Below the pieces are notes generated by a model that searched no databases, was not told the origin of the DNA, and saw nothing but the letters and a program-made list of their open reading frames with translations. A program made the translations under genes and the position numbers. Source: RGIG3528 sp045598045 (GTDB lineage: Bacteria > Bacillota > Clostridia > Lachnospirales > Lachnospiraceae). Taken from it: a stretch of DNA of 34,958 nucleotides. Location of the stretch: assembly GCA_045598045.1 (NCBI GenBank), contig JAZLLG010000023.1:1-34958 (forward strand), read 5' to 3'. Positions 15,541 through 23,225 of this stretch are shown here, in pieces (the stretch's first letter is position 1; every line of letters begins with the position of its first letter).

Positions 15541-17355
15541 ATGAGTCTCGTAGATATGTCACATATCCGCAACTTTTGTATTATTGCCCACATTGACCAC
15601 GGCAAATCAACACTTGCGGACAGAATAATTGAAAAAACAGGCCTTCTTACAACAAGAGAAATGCAGGAGCAGGTGCTCGACAACATGGATCTTGAAAGAG
15701 AAAGAGGAATAACAATCAAAGCCCAGACAATCAGAACGGTTTATAAGGCAAAAAACGGTGAGGAATACATTTTCAATCTCATTGATACTCCGGGCCATGT
15801 AGATTTTAACTATGAGGTTTCCAGAAGTCTTGCGGCGTGCGAAGGTGCAATTCTTGTTGTCGATGCCGCACAAGGCATCGAAGCGCAGACTCTTGCAAAT
15901 GTTTATATGGCTATTGACCATAACCTTGAGGTCTTTCCGGTTATTAACAAAATCGATCTTCCTTCGGCAGAGCCCGACAGAGTAAAAAATGAGATTGAGG
16001 ACGTTATCGGCATCGAAGCCATGGATGCGCCGCTGATTTCCGCAAAGAACGGAATCAACATAGAAGAAGTGCTTGAGTCTGTTGTAAATAAAGTGCCCGC
16101 ACCGAAGGGAGATGCTTCCGCACCTCTGAAGGCACTTATATTCGACTCGTTATATGATTCATATCGTGGTGTTATCATTTTCTGTCGTCTGTTTGAAGGA
16201 AAGGTTCAAAAGGGCACAAAGATTAAGATGCTTGCAACCGGAGCGGAGGCAGAAGTTGTTGAAGTAGGCACTTTCGGGCCCGGCACATTTATTCCGACAA
16301 ATGAACTTTCGGCGGGAATGGTTGGTTACATCACCGCAAGCCTTAAAAATGTTAAAGATACACGTGTCGGTGATACCGTTACGGAAGCAGAGAGACCTTG
16401 TGAAGCACTTCCGGGCTATAAAAAGGTTAATCCAATGGTTTACTGCGGAATGTATCCTGCGGACGGCGCTCACTACACAGACCTTCGCGACGCTCTCGAA
16501 AAACTTCAGCTGAATGATGCGGCGCTTCAGTTTGAACCTGAAACATCCGTCGCTCTCGGCTTCGGCTTCAGATGTGGATTCCTCGGACTTCTTCACCTTG
16601 AAATCATTCAGGAAAGACTTGAGAGAGAATATATGCTGGACCTTGTTACAACGGCTCCCAGCGTTATATATAAAATCTACAAGACAAACGGAGAAATGAT
16701 TGAACTCACCAATCCCACCAATATGCCCGATGCGGCAGAAATCGAGCATATGGAGGAACCTATTGTTTCCGCGGAAATCATGGTCAAAACGGAGTTTGTC
16801 GGAGCAATTATGAAGCTTTGCCAGGAGAGACGAGGCGTGTATCTTGGCATGGAATATATGGAGCAGACAAGAGCGCTGCTTAAGTATGAGCTTCCGTTAA
16901 ACGAAATCATCTATGATTTCTTTGATGCACTTAAATCGCGTTCCAAGGGTTATGCATCACTTGACTATGAAATGAAGGGCTACGAGCCTTCGAAACTCTG
17001 CAAGCTTGACATACTTATTAACCATGAGGAAGTTGATGCACTGTCGTTTATCGTACATGCGGACGGTGCATATGAGCGCGGAAGAAAGATGTGCGAAAAG
17101 CTTAAAGACGAGATACCGAGACAGCTTTTTGAGGTGCCGATTCAAGCAGCTGTCGGCGGGCGTATCATTGCAAGAGAAACCATTTCGGCAGTCAGAAAGG
17201 ATGTACTTGCAAAGTGTTACGGTGGTGACATTTCACGTAAGAAGAAGCTCCTTGAGAAACAGAAGGAGGGCAAGAAGCGTATGCGCCAGGTTGGTAACGT
17301 AGAAGTTCCTCAGAAGGCGTTCATGGCGGTTCTTAAGCTTGATGGCGATGACTAA
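15541..17355 (+). CDS. lepA: Elongation factor 4 (LepA) GTPase
   Basis: The 604-residue product is a full-length LepA, a ribosome-associated GTPase acting in translation. It shows the G1 motif AHIDHGKST, the G2 region RERGITI, G3 DTPGHVDF, G4 NKIDLP, and a C-terminal domain ending RKKKLLEKQKEGKKRMRQVG, which is characteristic of LepA. The ATG at 15541 is chosen because GGGAGGTGG lies 8 bases upstream; a GTG at 15514 has no better site. It starts 58 bases after the GH38-like gene with no terminator between, so read-through transcription is possible. The stop region overlaps hemW. Confidence 0.97.
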   Translation: MSLVDMSHIRNFCIIAHIDHGKSTLADRIIEKTGLLTTREMQEQVLDNMDLERERGITIKAQTIRTVYKAKNGEEYIFNLIDTPGHVDFNYEVSRSLAACEGAILVVDAAQGIEAQTLANVYMAIDHNLEVFPVINKIDLPSAEPDRVKNEIEDVIGIEAMDAPLISAKNGINIEEVLESVVNKVPAPKGDASAPLKALIFDSLYDSYRGVIIFCRLFEGKVQKGTKIKMLATGAEAEVVEVGTFGPGTFIPTNELSAGMVGYITASLKNVKDTRVGDTVTEAERPCEALPGYKKVNPMVYCGMYPADGAHYTDLRDALEKLQLNDAALQFEPETSVALGFGFRCGFLGLLHLEIIQERLEREYMLDLVTTAPSVIYKIYKTNGEMIELTNPTNMPDAAEIEHMEEPIVSAEIMVKTEFVGAIMKLCQERRGVYLGMEYMEQTRALLKYELPLNEIIYDFFDALKSRSKGYASLDYEMKGYEPSKLCKLDILINHEEVDALSFIVHADGAYERGRKMCEKLKDEIPRQLFEVPIQAAVGGRIIARETISAVRKDVLAKCYGGDISRKKKLLEKQKEGKKRMRQVGNVEVPQKAFMAVLKLDGDD

Positions 17356-18520
17356 ACTCCCTTTGGGAATATACGTTCATATTCCCTTTTGCGTGAGAAA
17401 ATGTAATTATTGTGACTTCTTATCGGCTCCCGAAGACATTTCCTGTGTTCGGGAGTACGTTTTTATGTTGAAAAAAGAAATACTTGCGTTTAAAAAAGCG
17501 GCGGGAAGATATTATGTCCGAACTATTTATTTTGGCGGGGGCACGCCTTCTTCGATAGATGCAGGATTAATCGCGGAAATCTTCGAAACAATAAGGGACG
17601 TCTTTGATCTGACTTTTCTTACGGAGACGACCATTGAGGTGAATCCGGGAACTGTCTCACCGGAAAAGCTTTCCATGTACGGAAGAATTGGCTTTAACAG
17701 ACTTTCAATCGGTGTTCAGTCGGCGGATGACAATGAGCTGAAGATGCTTGGACGTATTCACACGTTCGAACAGGCACGTGAAACCGTAGAAGAGGCAAGA
17801 AAAGCAGGATTTATGAATATCTCATGCGATGTTATCAGCGCGCTTCCGGGACAAAGCATGGAAAAATACAAAGACAACCTTGAAAAGATTCTTTCATTAA
17901 ATCCGGAACATATTTCTTCCTACAGCCTCATTATCGAAGAAGGAACGAAGTTCTTTGAAATGTACGGGCCTGACGGTGAAAAAAAAGAAATGCTTCCCGA
18001 CGAAGAAACAGACCGCGCTATGTATGCATGGACCAAGGAAAGACTGAAGAAAGCGGGATATGAACGCTATGAGATTTCCAATTATGCCAGGCCCGGTTTC
18101 GAAAGCGTGCATAATTCTTCTTACTGGACAGGAACGGATTACATCGGTTTCGGACTTGGTGCGGCTTCGCTTATTGACGGAAGAAGATATTCAAATGTCG
18201 GGACACATGGTGAATACTCGATGTATGCAGCGGATGAAACCATAGATGATACAAACGTATCAACGAGGTGCAGACTGCTTGACGAAGTGCTGGATAAGGA
18301 AGCGCAAATGTCCGAATTTATGATACTTGGTCTCAGAATGACAAAAGGCGTATCTGAAACTTCTTTTCGTGAAAAGTTTAATGAGAATCTTTCGGACATT
18401 TATGGGAAGAGTATTGAAAAACTTGTAAGAGAAGGTCTTCTTGAAAGATCAGATGATTATATCAGACTTACGGATTTTGGTCTTGATGTAAGTAACATCG
18501 TGTTTGAGGAGTTTCTGTAA
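17342..18520 (+). CDS. hemW: HemW-like radical SAM protein
   Basis: The 392-residue protein has the radical SAM cluster motif CVRKCNYC (CX3CX2C) near residues 17-24, GGGTPS, ETTIEVNPG, RLSIGVQS and the HemW-family HNSSYW motif with a following GFGLGAAS. HemW proteins bind heme and act as heme chaperones; older annotations call them oxygen-independent coproporphyrinogen III oxidases. The lepA-hemW order is common in Firmicutes. The gene overlaps the end of lepA; ATG codons at 17342 and 17348 are both possible and neither has a strong ribosome site, so coupling to lepA is likely. Confidence 0.93.
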   Translation: MAMTKLPLGIYVHIPFCVRKCNYCDFLSAPEDISCVREYVFMLKKEILAFKKAAGRYYVRTIYFGGGTPSSIDAGLIAEIFETIRDVFDLTFLTETTIEVNPGTVSPEKLSMYGRIGFNRLSIGVQSADDNELKMLGRIHTFEQARETVEEARKAGFMNISCDVISALPGQSMEKYKDNLEKILSLNPEHISSYSLIIEEGTKFFEMYGPDGEKKEMLPDEETDRAMYAWTKERLKKAGYERYEISNYARPGFESVHNSSYWTGTDYIGFGLGAASLIDGRRYSNVGTHGEYSMYAADETIDDTNVSTRCRLLDEVLDKEAQMSEFMILGLRMTKGVSETSFREKFNENLSDIYGKSIEKLVREGLLERSDDYIRLTDFGLDVSNIVFEEFL

Positions 18521-18526
18521 AAAAAT

Positions 18527-18558
18527 GCATGCCCGAAAAAATCAGGCATGCTTATTTT
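18527..18558. terminator. Bidirectional terminator between hemW and the lipid-kinase gene
   Basis: GCATGCC (18527-18533) pairs with GGCATGC (18545-18551). T-rich sequence follows on the plus side and an A-tract precedes it, giving a T-tract on the minus side. It can end both convergent genes. Confidence 0.85.
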
Positions 18559-19409
18559 TATGTTCTTACAGTGTATTCAAATACGTTGAGGACTGTCTCG
18601 CCATCAATCTGAAGAGCGCAGGGCTTGTCGAAGCGTACTGTGATTTCATGGCCGGTTTGGATAGTAACCATCTCTTTATGCTTGGTATGTTCGCCTTTGA
18701 AGATACTCGGGAAGATTAAAAGTGTCTTCAGAATGCCGGCAGTGTGAATGACGACAGAGGTGACTTCCTTTTCAGCTGAAAGCCTGTCCTGAGCGGGGGC
18801 AATCATCATGCCGCCGCCATAAAATCGCCCTTTCATTGTGGGAGCCAGGCGCACGCGGTGATATACCTTTTTGCTTCTGTCTATGATAACGGTTGCCGTA
18901 CGGGGCTTGTAGTGGAACAGAAGACCTTTCACAGCGATGGAAGCATAGTTGACGGGCTTGTCACTTGTGTTGCGCATAAGGTCGCCGATTTCACAGCAGT
19001 AACCGTCTATGCCGTATCCGATACCGTTAATGAAAAAACGTGTATTTCCGTTTGCGGTAATGGTAGGAAGATCTTTAATATATTGATTAAGGGAAATAAA
19101 TGTTTCTCCCTTGGAACTTCTTGTGTCGGCAAAGAAATCATTTCCGGTTCCGGTCGGATAATAAAGAAGTTCACGGGCGGGAGCAATGCCGTTTAAATCA
19201 TTGATGAGATGATTGATTGTTCCGTCGCCACCGGCGATTATAAGTGTGTCTTCGGGATCGGCGGTTTCTATGTAGGAGACGATATCTCCGATCAGAGTAA
19301 TGTCTTCGTAAACACATTCGCCGTTTAAGGAGCTTTCAGCTTTCATAGCGGTCTTAAGCCCGGTTTTGTTGTTGGATAAGGGATTGTATAAAACAATGTT
19401 TTTGCCCAT
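18558..19409 (-). CDS. Diacylglycerol kinase-family lipid kinase
   Basis: The 283-residue protein has the DAGK catalytic fold: an N-terminal YNPLSNNKTG nucleotide region, IIAGGDGTINHLINDLNG near residues 57-74, and PTGTGNDFF near 85-93. The C-terminal half has the beta-sandwich typical of YegS/DgkB-like proteins (GRFYGGGMMIAP). It probably phosphorylates diacylglycerol or a related lipid at the membrane. The start at 19409 is chosen because AAAGGTG lies 6 bases upstream; the GTG at 19418 overlaps that site. It follows the PlsC-like gene in one leftward operon, which suggests phospholipid recycling to phosphatidate. Confidence 0.88.
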   Translation of the reverse strand: MGKNIVLYNPLSNNKTGLKTAMKAESSLNGECVYEDITLIGDIVSYIETADPEDTLIIAGGDGTINHLINDLNGIAPARELLYYPTGTGNDFFADTRSSKGETFISLNQYIKDLPTITANGNTRFFINGIGYGIDGYCCEIGDLMRNTSDKPVNYASIAVKGLLFHYKPRTATVIIDRSKKVYHRVRLAPTMKGRFYGGGMMIAPAQDRLSAEKEVTSVVIHTAGILKTLLIFPSIFKGEHTKHKEMVTIQTGHEITVRFDKPCALQIDGETVLNVFEYTVRT

Positions 19410-19420
19410 TCGTTTCACCT

Positions 19421-20152
19421 TTATTGTTCAAGACTGTTAAGCATGGCCTCACGAACCCTTGATGCAAGCTCATGAGTTGAGTTACCGGTAACGGTTTCTT
19501 TGTCTATGACGTTAATTATTTCCATGTCGACGTGTGAGCGATGCCATGGAAAATTTTTTGCAATTTGGTTTGTACCTTTCATTACGGTGACTACAATGGG
19601 AACGCCCGCCGACTTGGCAATCTTGAGGACGCCGTCATGAAAAGGAAGGAGTTCGCCTGTTTTGCTTCTTGTACCTTCGGGGAAAATACCCATGGACACC
19701 TCACCGTTTTTAACAAGTTCGGCAGCAGCCAGAAGAGTCTTTACGGAATCTCTCGGGTCTGAACGGTTAATAGGGAGAAAACAGCATTTCCGGACGATTT
19801 TACCAAAAGCGATAATTTTAAAGTTTTCGGGTTTTGAGATGAAAGCAAGATCCGATTTCTTTAAAACGTACCATTGGATGATCGGGTCGAAGTTTGAAAT
19901 GTGATTTGACACAAGTAAAAAACGACCTTCCGGAAGCAGTTCTTTTCCGGTTACGTGAACGCGGACACGGGTATATATCATAGCGAGGTCCGTGGAAAAG
20001 TTTAAAAGGAATCTGCAGAAGCGGGAATTGTGACTGCTGTCTTTGTCAGGATTCACAAAGAGAGAACAGATGATGATAAATAACCACCATAAAATGTTCA
20101 GTGCAAATATCATTCCCAAAAAACATAAAATTATCAATATCGGTAAAGGCAA
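19421..20152 (-). CDS. 1-acyl-sn-glycerol-3-phosphate acyltransferase (PlsC-like)
   Basis: The 243-residue protein has an N-terminal membrane helix, the HX4D acyltransferase motif in SNHISNFDP, a second block with CFLPINR, and the glycerophosphate-binding FPEGTRSKTGELLPF. It would acylate lysophosphatidate to phosphatidate. No ATG is available at the start: GGAG at 20165-20162 directly abuts a TTG at 20161 and lies 9 bases before a second in-frame TTG at 20152, so the latter is preferred; the longer form remains possible. It is the first gene of a leftward pair with the lipid kinase. Confidence 0.88.
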   Translation of the reverse strand: MPLPILIILCFLGMIFALNILWWLFIIICSLFVNPDKDSSHNSRFCRFLLNFSTDLAMIYTRVRVHVTGKELLPEGRFLLVSNHISNFDPIIQWYVLKKSDLAFISKPENFKIIAFGKIVRKCCFLPINRSDPRDSVKTLLAAAELVKNGEVSMGIFPEGTRSKTGELLPFHDGVLKIAKSAGVPIVVTVMKGTNQIAKNFPWHRSHVDMEIINVIDKETVTGNSTHELASRVREAMLNSLEQ

Positions 20153-20183
20153 AATAATCAACTCCGTATAAAATATTAGTCTG

Positions 20184-20189
20184 ATTATA
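20184..20189 (-). promoter_or_regulatory. Predicted -10 box of the plsC-like operon
   Basis: On the minus strand a consensus TATAAT lies about 30 bases before the TTG start. No clear -35 hexamer is seen; the upstream stretch is T-rich. Confidence 0.4.
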
Positions 20190-20274
20190 CAACAGAAACG
20201 GACTAAAAAAAACGATTTACATGTAAAAAATTATTAAATAACTAATGAATTTGTTGAATGAATGGAAATGATTA

Positions 20275-20304
20275 TTGAGTGGAATAAATATTTGTGGGTA
20301 TAAT
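20275..20304 (+). promoter_or_regulatory. Predicted promoter of the export/GH115 operon
   Basis: TTGAGT (20275-20280), 18 bases, then consensus TATAAT (20299-20304), 72 bases before the ATG at 20377. Confidence 0.6.
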
Positions 20305-20376
20305 ATAAAAGCAACAAGGGAAACGTTTGCGATTTTTTGATATTGGGTTACAAAATAAAAACGGAGAAGATGGGGT

Positions 20377-21354
20377 ATGCGTGTTAAAAAACTTCTTATT
20401 GTATTCTTGCTTACCTGCACTCTTGCAGGCTGTGCCGGCCCGGTTACCGAGGAGCCGGATATTGTTGTTGTTCCCGAAAGAGAAAAAACTAAATATTCTG
20501 CCGCCGTTGTTACAAGAGCGGATCTTAAATCAACCAAAACCGTCAGCTGTACTTTTAAGCAACAGAAAGAAACGACGGTCATTATCCCGAAAGAGGGAAT
20601 GTATGTTTCGGAAGTATGTGTCAAGAGGCTGGACAGAGTTGAAAAAGGTCAGCTTTTGGTTAAGCTCGGAAGCGCCTCTCTTGAAAATGAAATTGAGGAA
20701 CTTACCTACAAAATCGAACGGAACAAAATACTTTTGAAATATACCGATCCAAGTGACACTTATGCCATGGAAGATCTGGAGGATACCATATATCTCGATG
20801 AACTGTCTTTGGAAAAGCTTCAAAATGAACTTGCCGAAAACAGGATTTATGCTGAAGCCGACGGAGTAATTACCTGGGTTAAAAACGGTCTTTTGGGAAG
20901 TACTTCGAAGAATAACGACCGCATTATGACAATTGTTGATACGGAAGGCTGTATTTTTACCGTTACGAAAAACAAATATACCGAGTATTTTCAGAAGGAC
21001 AGGAATGTCTTTATGAAAATAAACATAGGTGAAGCGGCAGGAACCTACGAGCTTATTCCGATTAACACCGACGAATGGGGTGATTTCTTTTACTTTGAAC
21101 TGTCTCCGGAATATGACGGTTCGCTTATAAATGTAGGGACTACGGGCTATATTACGGTAGTGATCGGAGAAAAGGAGCAGGTACTTAAAGTGCCTGCAAA
21201 GGCAATTCATGAAGCGGCAGACAAGGCATTTGTTTACGTGCTTGATGAAAATGATGTCAGAACCGTTAAGTGGGTTACAACGGGCTTGCACGGAGACGAT
21301 GGCGTGGAAATCGTATCAGGACTGACGGAAGGGGAAATGGTGTTGCTGAGATGA
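20377..21354 (+). CDS. Lipoprotein adaptor (membrane fusion protein) of an ABC export system
   Basis: The 325-residue protein has a lipoprotein signal peptide (LAGC, cysteine at residue 19). Its layout is that of an HlyD/MacA-type adaptor: a lipoyl-like half (TVIIPKEGMYVSEVCVKRLDRVEKGQLLVKLGSA), a short helical hairpin (about 108-155), the second lipoyl half (IYAEADGVITWVKNGLLG) and beta-barrel segments ending with the typical GLHGDDGVEIVSGLTEGEMVL. It would be anchored outside the membrane beside the FtsX-type permease encoded downstream. Its stop overlaps the next start (ATGA). The substrate is unknown. Confidence 0.85.
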   Translation: MRVKKLLIVFLLTCTLAGCAGPVTEEPDIVVVPEREKTKYSAAVVTRADLKSTKTVSCTFKQQKETTVIIPKEGMYVSEVCVKRLDRVEKGQLLVKLGSASLENEIEELTYKIERNKILLKYTDPSDTYAMEDLEDTIYLDELSLEKLQNELAENRIYAEADGVITWVKNGLLGSTSKNNDRIMTIVDTEGCIFTVTKNKYTEYFQKDRNVFMKINIGEAAGTYELIPINTDEWGDFFYFELSPEYDGSLINVGTTGYITVVIGEKEQVLKVPAKAIHEAADKAFVYVLDENDVRTVKWVTTGLHGDDGVEIVSGLTEGEMVLLR

Positions 21355-23225
21355 TGAAAAAGATTTTAAAAACCATTGCGTGTCTTTTGTCGTTTGCGGC
21401 TTTTACCGGCTGTACGCTTCCGTTTATGACGCCTGTGTACAAGGAACCTGAACGAGTGCTTACGGAGCTGGCGGAGCCTGTTTCATTTGAGACTTCACCG
21501 GAAACGGTTGCAAAAAGAGACATTTACAATGCTTCCTGCTGTGAGGTGACGGTTATTCCCAACGTTAAGGAATATGCTTTTCCGGAGGACGTGAAAAAAT
21601 TCACGATAAACGTGCTGCCCGGAAGTAAGGTTAACGTCGGAGACGTGATTGCAAAAGCCGATGATGCTTCAACAGAAAGGCTTATTGAGGAATATACGAA
21701 CAAACTTAGTGAGGCAGAAGAACGTATTGCCTCTCTTGAAGCAGAAATAAAAAAGGCTTATTCGGCCGAGCTTCAAAGAGAGCTTGATAAAGAAAAAGAA
21801 TTATTTACGCTTGACAGTACTTACATAAACGGAAAACTTGAGAAGCTTGTTTTACAGAGGGAGAAATTCATTCTGAAAGCTGATGCGGAGGGGACAATTG
21901 CAGGCATACTTGACGGTACAGGTCCGGTTAAGGCGGGGGCTGCGGTCATTTCCGTTGCGGACGAGACAGAGAAGATTATCTACACGGATTTCTTCAAGTC
22001 TGATGTTATTGCAAACGCTGAGGATTATTATGCACTTATAAACGGTCGCCGATATGAGTGCAAACGCGTTGAATGCAGTGAAAAGAACAGATCTCTTTTC
22101 GAAGTGACGGACGATGAAAACAGTATTTCGGCAGGTGACCGCGGAGTTTTTGTATTAATTGAAAACAAAGCGGAAGAGGCGCTTTCGATCACGACAACGC
22201 TTATCAAAAACGATGAATCCGGAAGCTATGTATACGTTCAAAACGGCACAATTCCGGAAAAAAGATATCTTTCTTTGGGAATATCCGACGGCTTCTTTAC
22301 GGAGATAAAATCAGGACTTTCCGAAGGAGAAAAAATAGCGGACAGCAGCTCCGAAACGGAAACGGGGAAGACAGGAACCGCACAAGTAAAGGATATTGTC
22401 AAAAACTATGAGAGCAGAGGCTTTTTCTTCTATCCGAATTCCGAAAGCATCAACTGCAATATCGGTAATGTTACTGTTCATTTTGAAAGCTATACGACAG
22501 GATTGTACAGCTATGTTAATGAAGGAGATGTAATAGCAAAAATAAATGTTTCAGGCGACGAAATCGAACTGGAACGCCTGAAACTCCAGCTTCAGAGAAT
22601 GGAAGAAAGAAATGAATCAGAGGAGAAAATAAGCTCTCTTAGGGAAAAGATTGACAGACTTACGGCAGACTATTCCACTCATGAGCTGCGTGCCGACAAG
22701 TCCGGAATTATTGTGGGACTTACGGAGTATAAGCAGGGGGATGTTATAAACAAAGGCGATGTGGTGGCTCAGGTTACGGACAGTGCAAACTGTTACCTGG
22801 CTGTTCAGAACACAAAGGACCTTTCTTTTGGGAATAGAGTTGTCATTTCGTATGTCGATGCAAAAAGAAACACATGCGAAGCAGCGGGAAAGGTAATAAG
22901 TTTCAATGACAACGCTTCGTCAACAACATTGAAGACGGATTTTCTTCTCATTCAGGTCGACCCCGAAAATGTGCGGGCAATTATGGAAGCGCAAGGAATA
23001 ATGGGGCGCGCAGGCTTTGCCGTTAAAGCGCAGATTCCCGAATTCAAAGAAGCGGTTACTGTTCCAAAAGCGGCGGTAACGGTTTTCAACGGTACGTTTT
23101 CGGCTAATGTTGTTTCAGACGACGGAAGCGTAAAAAAGGTATGTTTTCTTTCCTGGGGAAGTGATAAAGAGGTTTATTATTGCCTCGAAGGAATAAGAGA
23201 GGGGGAGACGGTATGCTTAAAGTGA
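21351..23225 (+). CDS. Double-module lipoprotein adaptor of the ABC export system
   Basis: The 624-residue lipoprotein (FTGC, cysteine at 21) contains two consecutive adaptor modules. The first (about 50-350) has GSKVNVGDVIAKADD, a coiled coil (about 110-175), FILKADAEGTIAGIL and ends GISDGFFTEIKSGLSEGEKI. The second (about 365-624) has GLYSYVNEGDVIAKINV, a coiled coil (about 405-445), ELRADKSGIIVGLTEYKQGDVINKGDVV and ends LEGIREGETVCLK. Each half alone would match a normal adaptor in size. ATG codons at 21351 and 21354 are both possible; the first overlaps the previous stop as ATGA. Its 3' end overlaps the permease gene by 13 bases, so the genes are tightly coupled. Confidence 0.85.
   Translation: MMKKILKTIACLLSFAAFTGCTLPFMTPVYKEPERVLTELAEPVSFETSPETVAKRDIYNASCCEVTVIPNVKEYAFPEDVKKFTINVLPGSKVNVGDVIAKADDASTERLIEEYTNKLSEAEERIASLEAEIKKAYSAELQRELDKEKELFTLDSTYINGKLEKLVLQREKFILKADAEGTIAGILDGTGPVKAGAAVISVADETEKIIYTDFFKSDVIANAEDYYALINGRRYECKRVECSEKNRSLFEVTDDENSISAGDRGVFVLIENKAEEALSITTTLIKNDESGSYVYVQNGTIPEKRYLSLGISDGFFTEIKSGLSEGEKIADSSSETETGKTGTAQVKDIVKNYESRGFFFYPNSESINCNIGNVTVHFESYTTGLYSYVNEGDVIAKINVSGDEIELERLKLQLQRMEERNESEEKISSLREKIDRLTADYSTHELRADKSGIIVGLTEYKQGDVINKGDVVAQVTDSANCYLAVQNTKDLSFGNRVVISYVDAKRNTCEAAGKVISFNDNASSTTLKTDFLLIQVDPENVRAIMEAQGIMGRAGFAVKAQIPEFKEAVTVPKAAVTVFNGTFSANVVSDDGSVKKVCFLSWGSDKEVYYCLEGIREGETVCLK

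Noticed and set aside
17342..18520. Assignment as a true coproporphyrinogen III oxidase (hemN)
   Set aside because: The HNSSYW motif and position behind lepA fit HemW, a heme chaperone, and no other heme-synthesis genes are nearby.
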